From positions 3,286,001 to 3,350,000 of the forward strand of contig OZ241368.1 of NCBI GenBank assembly GCA_965200525.1: DNA of 64,000 nt, given 5' to 3'. Below, one piece after another: positions 30,936 to 39,774 of the stretch. The position numbers and the translations under genes were made by a program. This DNA comes from JANNPJ01 sp965200525 (lineage in GTDB: Bacteria; Actinomycetota; Actinomycetes; Actinomycetales; Kineosporiaceae). Position 1 is the first letter of the stretch. Every line of letters begins with the position of its first letter. The notes beneath the pieces were generated by a model. The model ran no database searches. It saw only the letters and a list, made by a program, of their open reading frames with translations, and was not told the origin of the DNA.

Positions 30936-31808
30936 TCAGACGGCTGAACGTTCGCGGCGGCGGTTGGCGAACCAGACGATCCCGGCCGTGGCCGCTCCGG
31001 CGGCCCCGAGCGCGACGGCGACGGCCGGCCCGGTCCCGATCTCGGCCGCGGCGGCCCGGGCCCGAGGGCCGGCGCCGAGGGCAGCGGCCCGGGCGGCGGA
31101 AGCGCTCGGGAACCGGGAGTGCAGGCTGACCGGCCGGTTGAAGTCCAGGATCGGCCAGCCCCGGGTGCCGGCCTCGCGACGCAGCGCCTTGTCCGGGTTC
31201 ACCGCGTAGGGGTGGCCCACGGCCTGCAGCATCGGCAGGTCGGTGACCGAGTCGCTGTAGGCGTAGCAGGCCTCGAGCCGGTAGCCGCGCTCCTCGGCCA
31301 GGCGCTGAACGGCCAGGGCCTTGTTCTCGCCGTAGGCGTAGTACTCGATCTCGCCGGAGTACTTGCCGTCGGCGATCACCATCCGGGTGGCCACGACGTG
31401 GTCGGCGCCCAGCATCGCCCCGATCGGCTCGACCACCTCGGCCCCCGAGGCCGAGACGATGACGACGTCGCGCCCGGCGGCGTGATGCTCGGCGATCAGC
31501 GCCGTGGCCTCCTCGTAGACCAGTGGCGCGATCAGCTCGGCCAGGGTGTCGGCCACGATGTCGCGAACCTGCTGAGCGTCCCAGCCGGTGGCCATCTTGG
31601 ACAGGTAGAGCCGCATCCGCTCCATCTGGTCGTGATCGGCCCCGCTGGCCTGGTAGAAGAAGTGGGCGTAGGCACTGCGCAGCATCGCGGCCTTGGTGAT
31701 CAGACCGCCCGCGTAGAACGGCCGGGAGAAGGCCAGGGTGCTCGATCGCGCGATGACCGTCTTGTCGAGGTCGAAGAACGCGGCGCTGCGTTCGGGGGCG
31801 ATGGTCAC
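30936..31808 (-). CDS. HAD-IB family phosphatase (Rv3661-like)
   Basis: A 290-residue HAD hydrolase of the SerB-like IB subfamily. Motif I 'FFDLDKTVI' (Asp13 nucleophile, Asp15), motif II 'IVSASG' (Ser119), motif III Lys163 ('GENKALAV') and motif IV 'YSDSVTDLPML' (Asp186, Asp190) are all present. The tail has an Ala-rich stretch and one membrane segment ('AVAVALGAAGAATAGIVWF') ending in arginines, so the enzyme is probably membrane-bound. GTG 31808 is chosen because TATCCT lies 6 nt upstream. In mycobacteria the same gene is divergent from ssd, with the B11/6C RNA between them. Substrate unknown; phosphoserine or a lipid phosphate are options. Confidence 0.9.
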   Translation of the reverse strand: MTIAPERSAAFFDLDKTVIARSSTLAFSRPFYAGGLITKAAMLRSAYAHFFYQASGADHDQMERMRLYLSKMATGWDAQQVRDIVADTLAELIAPLVYEEATALIAEHHAAGRDVVIVSASGAEVVEPIGAMLGADHVVATRMVIADGKYSGEIEYYAYGENKALAVQRLAEERGYRLEACYAYSDSVTDLPMLQAVGHPYAVNPDKALRREAGTRGWPILDFNRPVSLHSRFPSASAARAAALGAGPRARAAAAEIGTGPAVAVALGAAGAATAGIVWFANRRRERSAV

Positions 31809-31814
31809 CCGTTC

Positions 31815-31820
31815 AGGATA
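31815..31820 (-). promoter_or_regulatory. -10 hexamer of a leaderless promoter (TATCCT)
   Basis: On the minus strand TATCCT lies 6 nt before GTG 31808. Confidence 0.55.
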
Positions 31821-32118
31821 AGTGCCGGACGGCGAATAGTGATCGGTTGACCGGGTGCCCGTATCGGCCCGGCGAGCCTTATCTGTAATCGCTTGATCAC
31901 CCATGGTCATGTTGGTTGTGATCTCGCTGTGGATCATCACCTTTCACCTCGCCGCCCCGATGCATTCTCGGCCCGCATCGGCGGAGAAGCCGTTGGATTT
32001 GCGTCACATGGGGTGCTTGTCCAGATGCGGATCCGAAGGTGAATGTCCGGTTTGGCTACTGATTCAGTTCAAGACAGAGCTAAATCCAGCGTTCTTGGTC
32101 CCGGTCTTCGTCTAGGTG

Positions 32119-32146
32119 TTGCGAGAGACGGCAACCGGGGTACAGA
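32119..32146 (+). promoter_or_regulatory. Probable promoter of 6C RNA
   Basis: TTGCGA (32119-32124) and TACAGA (32141-32146) with a 16-nt spacer place a start near 32152, the expected 5' end of the RNA. Confidence 0.45.
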
Positions 32147-32151
32147 CTGGC

Positions 32152-32254
32152 GGAGCCGGCTTAATGCCGTGCCCGCCCGGTCCGACTCCTCCCCCCCGAG
32201 CCGGACCGGCTAGACGGCCCCCGCTCCCCCCCAGCGGGGGCCGTCGCGTTTTGG
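32152..32254 (+). ncRNA. 6C RNA (B11-type small regulatory RNA)
   Basis: Two GC-rich hairpins each display a run of cytosines in the loop, the definition of the 6C motif. Hairpin 1: arms 32177-32188 and 32198-32209 (one A/C mismatch), loop CTCCCCCCC. Hairpin 2: a perfect 12-bp stem, 32214-32225 with 32233-32244, loop CCCCCCC, followed by CGCGTTTT as an intrinsic terminator. In M. tuberculosis the 6C RNA (B11) lies between Rv3660c (ssd) and Rv3661, exactly the genes flanking it here, and in the ssd direction as here. Family members act by pairing C-rich loops with G-rich mRNA start regions. The 5' end is estimated from the promoter. Confidence 0.88.
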
Positions 32255-32290
32255 GAGGCGGCCGGCCTGAATCATCAGGCCGGCCGCCTC
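32255..32290 (+). terminator. Second, very strong terminator hairpin after 6C RNA
   Basis: A perfect 16-bp stem (32255-32270 with 32275-32290) closes a 4-nt loop ATCA and is followed by AGCTTT. It starts immediately after the 6C terminator, giving tandem terminators on the plus strand. Confidence 0.8.
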
Positions 32291-32435
32291 AGCTTTGCCG
32301 TCCCTTCCCGGTCGAGCTCGCCGTCCGCTGCTGGGCCCCTTCCGGCATCTTTTCCGCAGGCCTGAGGACGGCGGGTTTGTCCACAGCTCGGTCGTCGGCG
32401 GCCCGGCGCCGACGCGTCGGCGGCAGGCTCGGCCG

Positions 32436-32930
32436 ATGACTTCTCCCGGGGTGCTGTTGCTGACCGATGAACCGAGAATCCGGAGCTGCGCCGAGCGGCT
32501 GGCCACGCAGGCCCGGGTACGGCTGGGCGAACCAGGCCGCGGGGCCGCCCGTCGCTGGTGCTGCTCGGGGCCGACCGGCTCGCCGGCCCACTGCCGCCGG
32601 CCGAGGCCTCCGGTGTGCCGCGGTGCTGGTGGCGGTCGGCGAACCGACCGACCAGCTCTGGCGCTCGGCCCTCGAACTGCAGGCCGAGCAGGTCGTCCTG
32701 CTGCCCGAGGCCGAACCGGCGCTGCTCGACCGGCTGACCCGGCTGGCGGCTCAGCGGGCCCGCCAGGCCCTGGTGATCGCCGTCGCCGGGGTTTGCGGCG
32801 GGGGCCGGTGCCAGCGTGTTCGCGGCGGCTGGTCAGTTGCCAATGGCCCGCGGACTGCTCGGTCCTGGTCGGCGTCCAGGCTCTCGGTGGCCCGTCCTGG
32901 TTCGGTCGATCGGGCTTCAATCCCGGGTGA
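32436..32930 (+). pseudogene. ssd: Degraded ssd (septum-site-determining, CpaE/MinD-like) gene
   Basis: Homology to Ssd is spread over all three frames. 'MTSPGVLLLTDEPRI' starts at 32436; 'PSLVLLGADRLAGPLPP' is in the next frame at about 32549; 'AVLVAVGEPTDQLWRSALELQAEQVVLLPEAEPALLDRL' (shown only in part as AVLVAVGEPT) is in the third from 32620. A Walker-A-like 'GGGAGASVFAA' is at about 32795-32830 in yet another frame, and 'SVLVGVQALGG' follows after a fourth shift. Four or more frameshifts and loss of the entire C-terminal half make it non-functional. Position (divergent from the HAD phosphatase, after 6C RNA) matches intact ssd in relatives. The Tad secretion genes that normally follow are missing. 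Confidence 0.82.
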
Positions 32931-33298
32931 GCGCCCGAGCCGGACCAGGCGATCCGACCGGGTGAATACAAATCGCTCACTGCAAGTCAGGGAGACCGCG
33001 ACCAAGAACATCTGCGTCCTGTCCCTGCCCTACGTCGGCGCTGATCCGGGCGGCTGATCCGGGCGGCTGATCCGGGCTGCTGATCTGGGGCGGCTGGGGC
33101 GGGCGAGAAGGAGGCGATCGGCGTCACTCGGCGGGTTTGGCCCCCGATTCCCCCAGTCGTAGCCCATATTGGTGACAGGCAGTGGGCCCTGTAGGTCATT
33201 GGAGTGACGTGCAGGTGATTGAATTAGGCCAAAGCACGCCCGGCTCGAGGGCCTGACACCGGAGACGGTCGGACGGGCGCAATGCAGTGGGAGGCGCA
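32931..33298. other. 368-nt spacer between the ssd relic and bldG
   Basis: No gene seen. It holds a decaying 13-bp tandem repeat (33041-33093) and, near 33200-33240, a less GC-rich stretch that probably carries the bldG promoter. Confidence 0.5.
33041..33093. repeat. Four tandem copies of a 13-bp unit (CTGATCCGGGCGG), the last two imperfect
   Basis: Copies at 33041-33053 and 33054-33066 are identical; 33067-33079 has one change and 33080-33093 has one change plus one insertion. It lies downstream of the ssd relic. Confidence 0.85.
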
Positions 33299-33691
33299 GT
33301 GGAGCTCAGCGTGGTGACCCGACGCGAAGGCGTTCGAACGGTCATCAGCGTGACCGGAGAGATCGACGTGTACACCGCGCCGACCCTTCGGGAACGGTTG
33401 AACGAGCTGGTCGCAGAGGGGGAGTACCACCTCGTGGTCGACATGGCGGGCGTCGACTTCCTGGACTCGACCGGGCTCGGAGTGCTGGTCGGCGGGCTGA
33501 AGCGAGCCCGCTCGCACGAAGGCACCCTGCAGCTGGTCTGTGATCAGGAGAAGATCCTCAAAGTCTTCCGGATCACCGGGCTGACCAAGGTGTTCCCCAT
33601 CCATTCCTCGCTGGCCGACGCCCTTCGCGGGGCGGAACAGCCGGTCGGGGCGCCGCGGTCTGAGGTTCAGCCGCCCCGAGGCCCGGCGTAA
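33299..33691 (+). CDS. bldG: Anti-sigma factor antagonist BldG (STAS domain)
   Basis: A 130-residue STAS protein whose sequence closely matches Streptomyces BldG: 'GEIDVYTAPTLRERL', 'YHLVVDMAGVDFLDSTGLGVLVGGLKR' (written in part) and 'ILKVFRITGLTKVFPIH'. Ser57 in 'DFLDSTGLG' is the conserved phosphorylation site. Unphosphorylated antagonist binds an anti-sigma kinase and frees a sigma factor. GTG 33299 is chosen for GGGAGG with 4-nt spacing, and it puts the phospho-Ser at position 57 as in BldG. The next gene (12 nt away) encodes the expected RsbW-like kinase, the bldG-apgA order of Streptomyces. Confidence 0.93.
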   Translation: MELSVVTRREGVRTVISVTGEIDVYTAPTLRERLNELVAEGEYHLVVDMAGVDFLDSTGLGVLVGGLKRARSHEGTLQLVCDQEKILKVFRITGLTKVFPIHSSLADALRGAEQPVGAPRSEVQPPRGPA

Positions 33692-33702
33692 CCGGCACCG
33701 AC

Positions 33703-34137
33703 ATGGATGCTGCCGCCGGCGGCGTCGAGTTGCGATTCCCGCCCACGCCCGGACACGTGCGAACAGCCCGGCTGGTCGCGGCCGCGGTGGCCCGGCGCGC
33801 CCTGCTGGAAGAGGTCCGGCTGGACGAGCTGCGCCTGGCCGTCGGCGAGGCCTGCGCCCGCGCCGTCCGCCGCTGCGTGCTGGCCGACTGCACGGCGGCG
33901 GTGCTGCTGATCGTCGACGACACCGGCCCGGGCCTGGCGATCGAGGTGGTCGACGAGGCGCCGACCCCGCAGCGCGAGGAACCGGTGGTGCTCAGCCTGC
34001 TGCGCGGTCTGGCCGACTCGGTCGAGGTGCTGGACGGCAAGGGCGGGCGCGGCGGCCGGGTCCGGATGGAATGGTGGCCGCCGCTCTCCCCGCCGGCCGG
34101 CCCGGTGCTCAACCACCAGCGTCCTTCGGGCCACTGA
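33703..34137 (+). CDS. Anti-sigma-type ATP-binding protein (HATPase_c_2), ApgA-like
   Basis: A 144-residue protein. 'FPPTPGHVRTARLVAAAVARRALL' and 'LDELRLAVGEACARAVRR' follow the GHKL anti-sigma template, but the N-box Asn expected at position 53 (E-x3-N) is Arg53. The later boxes are 'VVDEAPTPQ' and a shortened C-terminal part lacking the usual G-rich lid ('GGRGGRVRMEWW' only). It may bind ATP weakly or not at all; I recall related actinobacterial proteins being similarly divergent, so this may be family-typical. It is adjacent to bldG and probably its partner. Confidence 0.8.
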   Translation: MDAAAGGVELRFPPTPGHVRTARLVAAAVARRALLEEVRLDELRLAVGEACARAVRRCVLADCTAAVLLIVDDTGPGLAIEVVDEAPTPQREEPVVLSLLRGLADSVEVLDGKGGRGGRVRMEWWPPLSPPAGPVLNHQRPSGH

Positions 34138-34361
34138 CGGCCCTGCAAGTACTGACATTCCGGTCGATATTCTGAACGTGACCCGGGACACAGCCAACCC
34201 GGTTTGGTGGTGACCGTCACGTTCCGTAGACTCCGCCGGGTTCGGACTCGCCGGAATACCGGCGTCCAATCACTGCCTCGGAACCGTCAGCCCACTGTCG
34301 CCTGTGCTTTCACGATCACCCGCGGCGGGTGACGGAGCCGCGCACACGTCGAGGAGGACGG

Positions 34362-36707
<2,346 letters not shown>

Positions 36708-36712
36708 CCGGC

Positions 36713-36748
36713 CCAGATCCACCAGATCCACCAGATCCACCAGATCCA
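36713..36748. repeat. Four perfect tandem copies of a 9-bp unit (CCAGATCCA)
   Basis: The array fills most of the 60-nt spacer between hppA and the methyltransferase gene, directly before the AGAGGAG ribosome-binding site of the latter. Copy-number change would alter the leader length. Confidence 0.9.
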
Positions 36749-36767
36749 GAGGAGCAGGTCACCGATC

Positions 36768-38348
36768 GTGGGTGAACACCCGGAGCCGGTCGGCGCGCAG
36801 CTGCAGGAGCGCGCCGACCGGCTTCGTGCTGACCTGTCCGGCTACACCGTGGACGCCGTCACCGACCTGCTCGGCCCGGTCGCCCACGGCGCCCTCGGCC
36901 GCGAACAGGCGCTGCCGGCCCGGCTGGTCGTCCGGGGGCGGCCCGACGACCCGCTGGCCACCCTGGTCGCCGTCTTCCTGCTCGGCCTCGACGTGCCGCG
37001 CCGCCGGCTCGCGGCGACCGTGCCCACGGCCGGGCTGAGCACCCTCGAGGAGCTCGGCCTGATCCGGTCGGCCGGGACCGGTCCGGACGACGCCGTGCGG
37101 GCCACCGTCGACCTGCGGCCCTACGCGGCCGTGGATGCGCTCGGGCCGGCCGACTGGCTGATGATCTCCGACCCGGGCGAGCTGGCCACCGGCCGCCCGC
37201 TGGCCGCCGACCACGTGCTCGGCGTCGGAGGCGCCTCGCTGACCCTGGCCCGCTCGACCTTGCGCCGGCCGGTGGAGCGAGTGCTCGACCTCGGCACCGG
37301 CTGCGGGGTTCAGGCCTTGCACGCGGCCCGGCACGCCCGTTCCGTGATCGGCACCGACACCTCGGCCCGGGCCCTGCGCACGGCCGAGCTGAACTGGGTG
37401 CTGAACCGTTCGACGGTGCCCGGGGCCGAGTTCAGCACCCGGCTCGGCAGCCTGCTCGAACCGGTCGCCGGGGAGCAGTTCGACCTGGTCGTCAGCAACC
37501 CGCCGTTCGTGATCACCCCCCGCTCGGTGCCGGGCCAGGCCTACGAGTACCGCGACGGTGGCCTGGTCGGCGACGAGCTGGTCCGCCGGCTGGTGACGAC
37601 GGTCGGCTCGGTCCTGCGCCCCGGCGGCGTCGCCCAGATGCTCGGCAACTGGGAACAGCGCCGGGGAGAGGTGTGGAGCGAACGGGTCGCCGACTGGCTG
37701 GCGGCGTCCGGGCTCGAGGGCTGGGTGGTGCAGCGCGAACTGCAGGACCCGGCCGAGTACGCCGAGACCTGGATCCGGGACGCGGGCCAGCACCTGAGCA
37801 AGAACTCGGACGAGCTGTACGCCTCGTGGCTGGCCGATTTTGCCTCCCGGGACGTCGAGGCCGTGGGCTTCGGCCTGATCACGCTCCGGCGGCCCCTGGA
37901 GGCGGCGGACGCCCCGATCGGGCCCGGCCCGGCCCGGCTGATCCGGGTAGAGGAGCGCCGCACCGGCCCCGGGTTGCCGACCGGCGCCGAGGTGGCGGCC
38001 GGGTTGGCCGCCCACGACTGGCTCGCGATCCGGGACGACGCCGCGCTGCTGGCGACCGCCCTGCAGGTGGCCGGCGACGTCACCGAGGAACGCCACCATC
38101 GGCCGGGCGAGGACGACCCGGCGGTGATCCTGCTGCGCCAGGGCGGCGGGGCGGGCCGGGTGGTGCAGGCCTCGACCGCGCTGGCCGGGCTGGTCGGCGC
38201 CTGCTCCGGTGAGCTCACCGTGGGTCAGCTCACCGGCGCCCTGGCCGACCTGCTCGAGGTCTCCGAGCCGGACCTGACCGCCGAGCTGCTGCCCGCCGTC
38301 CGGGCCCTCATCACCGACGGCCTGCTGCTTCCGGACCAGCTGAACTGA
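36768..38348 (+). CDS. Class I SAM-dependent methyltransferase (small-domain type)
   Basis: A 526-residue protein. An N-terminal helical domain (about 1-150; 'ADRLRADLSGYTVDAVTDLLG') precedes the Rossmann methyltransferase with motif I 'VLDLGTGCGVQALHAA' (about 163-178) and the catalytic-type 'DLVVSNPPFV' (about 240-249), an NPPF motif used by N-methyltransferases of bases or glutamine. A C-terminal domain of about 170 residues follows. Orthologues lie between hppA and topA in Streptomyces. A nucleic acid or protein-glutamine substrate is likely, but I cannot decide. The ribosome-binding site (AGAGGAG) is unusually far from the GTG (about 12 nt). Confidence 0.85.
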   Translation: MGEHPEPVGAQLQERADRLRADLSGYTVDAVTDLLGPVAHGALGREQALPARLVVRGRPDDPLATLVAVFLLGLDVPRRRLAATVPTAGLSTLEELGLIRSAGTGPDDAVRATVDLRPYAAVDALGPADWLMISDPGELATGRPLAADHVLGVGGASLTLARSTLRRPVERVLDLGTGCGVQALHAARHARSVIGTDTSARALRTAELNWVLNRSTVPGAEFSTRLGSLLEPVAGEQFDLVVSNPPFVITPRSVPGQAYEYRDGGLVGDELVRRLVTTVGSVLRPGGVAQMLGNWEQRRGEVWSERVADWLAASGLEGWVVQRELQDPAEYAETWIRDAGQHLSKNSDELYASWLADFASRDVEAVGFGLITLRRPLEAADAPIGPGPARLIRVEERRTGPGLPTGAEVAAGLAAHDWLAIRDDAALLATALQVAGDVTEERHHRPGEDDPAVILLRQGGGAGRVVQASTALAGLVGACSGELTVGQLTGALADLLEVSEPDLTAELLPAVRALITDGLLLPDQLN

Positions 38349-38386
38349 GCCGGGATCCGAGCCGGTTGGCAGGTCGGATCCCGGCT
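38348..38386. terminator. Bidirectional terminator hairpin (13-bp stem)
   Basis: AGCCGGGATCCGA (38348-38360) pairs exactly with TCGGATCCCGGCT (38374-38386) around a 13-nt loop, between the convergent methyltransferase and conservon GTPase genes. Confidence 0.75.
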
Positions 38387-38412
38387 GAACTCAGACGCAG
38401 AACAGGCGAGGG

Positions 38413-38988
38413 CTAGGCCCGGCTCCAGGTGGCCAGGGCGTGCTCGACGACCGAGATCAGGGTCTGCTTGGCCGACTCCTTCTCCCGCGCGTCACAGACC
38501 AGCACCGGCACCTCGTTGCCGAGCTGCAGCGCCTCACGGACGTCCTCGGGGCGGTGCCGGAGCAGGCCGTCGAAGGCGTTGATCGCGACCACGAAGGGCA
38601 GGTTGCGGGCCTCGAAGAAGTCGATCGGGCCGAAACAATCCTCCAGCCGGCGGGTGTCGACCAGGACCACGGCGCCGATCGCGCCCCGGACCAGGTCGTC
38701 CCACATGAACCAGAACCGGTTCTGCCCCGGCGATCCGAACAGGTACAGCACCAGTTCCTGGTCGATGCTGATCCGGCCGAAGTCCATGGCGACCGTCGTG
38801 GTCGTCTTGTTGGGCGTCGCCGACAGGTCGTCGAGCCCCACACTGGCCTGGGTCATCACGGCCTCGGTGCGGAGCGGCATGATCTCCGACACCGCACCGA
38901 CGAAGGTGGTCTTGCCTGATCCGAATCCACCGGAAATGACGATTTTCGTCGACCGGGTGGCCCGGCTCTCAGAGCCGCTGAAGGCCAC
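38413..38988 (-). CDS. Conservon GTP-binding protein (CvnD-type, MglA-like)
   Basis: A 191-residue small GTPase. The P-loop is 'SGGFGSGKTTFV' (G20-T28). The Walker B/G3 region is 'LYLFGSPGQNRFWFMWDDLV' and G4 is 'AINAFDG', which replaces NKxD with NAFD, as is common in these prokaryotic ATP/GTP-binding proteins. It is the last gene of a four-gene conservon; its GTG start lies 20 nt inside the DUF742 gene. Conservon GTPases interact with the upstream kinase/roadblock complex at the membrane and act like a G-protein switch in Streptomyces development. Confidence 0.92.
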   Translation of the reverse strand: MAFSGSESRATRSTKIVISGGFGSGKTTFVGAVSEIMPLRTEAVMTQASVGLDDLSATPNKTTTTVAMDFGRISIDQELVLYLFGSPGQNRFWFMWDDLVRGAIGAVVLVDTRRLEDCFGPIDFFEARNLPFVVAINAFDGLLRHRPEDVREALQLGNEVPVLVCDAREKESAKQTLISVVEHALATWSRA

Positions 38989-39355
38989 TGAGCACCCTCC
39001 TCAAGAATGCGGGATCGCGTTCGTCTCCGGACGCGTTCGCCGTGGCCAGTACCTCGACGAGGCCCAGTTCCACCATGTCAGCGATGATCACACGAGCTAC
39101 CCCGAGCGGGGTCTGCAGCCGAGCTGCGATCTCCGCCACGGAGATCGTTCCTTCACACAGTTCGATCACTGTGCTGTGTTCGGGGGACAGCAAATCGTTC
39201 ATCGACGGGTCCAGGCCGGTGACCGTTGTCACGACCAGAGCCTCCAGATCCAGATCATGCACGGGGCGGGTTCGGCCGCCCGTGCGTGCGTACGGACGCA
39301 CCATTGAGGGCGGCTCGCCGCCGTCGTGGGAGTAGTCATCCATGGGCGGGGTCAC
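38969..39355 (-). CDS. DUF742 protein (CvnC-type)
   Basis: A 128-residue protein with 'VRPYARTGGRTRP' followed by a winged-helix-like region 'LSPEHSTVIELCEGTISVAEIAARLQTPLGVARVIIADM' (in part), diagnostic of DUF742. GTG 39355 is chosen since it overlaps the roadblock stop (GTGA); ATG 39343 is a possible internal start. It overlaps the GTPase gene by 20 nt. In conservons DUF742 is the third component; its helix-turn-helix suggests a DNA- or protein-binding role. Confidence 0.9.
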   Translation of the reverse strand: MTPPMDDYSHDGGEPPSMVRPYARTGGRTRPVHDLDLEALVVTTVTGLDPSMNDLLSPEHSTVIELCEGTISVAEIAARLQTPLGVARVIIADMVELGLVEVLATANASGDERDPAFLRRVLSGLQRL

Positions 39356-39774
39356 GCGGGTGGCAGCGAGCCACCGTGCCCGGTCTGGCGCAGCTCGGGC
39401 GACAGGTGCTGCCCGACCCGGTCGACCAGAAGCGTCATCTCGTACCCGACCAGGCCGATGTCCGAGGTCGGAGCAGCGAGCACCGCCAGCCAGGACCCGT
39501 CCGAGATGGCCATCAGCAGCAGGAAACCGCCCTGCATCTCGACGACGGTCTGGACGACGGCTCCCGCGGAGAAGCACATCGCCGCGCCGTTGGTCAGGCT
39601 GCCGAGCCCGGAGGCCACGGCGGACAGCTGGTCGGCCCGGTCTCTGGGCAGGCCCACAGAGCTGGCGACGAGCAGACCGTCGGCCGACACGACGGCGGCG
39701 TGAGCCACCCCCGGAACTCGTTGAGCGAACCCATCGACGAGCCATGTGACGTCCGTACCGGTACCCGTGCTCAC
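39352..39774 (-). CDS. Roadblock/LC7-domain protein (CvnB-type)
   Basis: A 140-residue protein. 'DVTWLVDGFAQRVPGVAHAAVVSADGLLVASS.GLPRDRADQLSAVASGL' and 'VVQTVVEMQGGFLLLMAIS.GS.LAVLAA' are the Roadblock/LC7 fold of prokaryotic GTPase-associated proteins. Members bind, and may regulate, the partner GTPase. It overlaps the kinase stop upstream and the DUF742 start downstream by 4 nt each. Confidence 0.93.
   Translation of the reverse strand: MSTGTGTDVTWLVDGFAQRVPGVAHAAVVSADGLLVASSVGLPRDRADQLSAVASGLGSLTNGAAMCFSAGAVVQTVVEMQGGFLLLMAISDGSWLAVLAAPTSDIGLVGYEMTLLVDRVGQHLSPELRQTGHGGSLPPA

Larger units (their letters stand above)
31809..32151. other. 343-nt regulatory spacer between the HAD gene and 6C RNA
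   Basis: Noticeably less GC-rich than its surroundings. It holds the HAD-gene promoter at one end and the 6C promoter at the other. A 70-codon frame at 31903-32115 (+) exists but has no ribosome-binding site or recognisable motif; I do not call it a gene. Confidence 0.6.

Noticed and set aside
31903..32115. A 70-codon plus-strand frame with a hydrophobic start, before 6C RNA
   Set aside because: No ribosome-binding site, no leaderless -10, an odd composition and a location inside a conserved regulatory spacer.
32377..32385. TTGTCCACA, the actinobacterial DnaA-box consensus, before the ssd relic
   Set aside because: A single 9-mer without a second box, AT-rich region or replication gene; not enough to call an origin or DnaA-titration site, though it could be old regulatory sequence of ssd.
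32041..33060. Treating the ssd region as two small intact genes (frames from 32295 and 32467)
   Set aside because: Ssd-like segments switch frames in order along the DNA, so one broken gene explains them better than two new ones.
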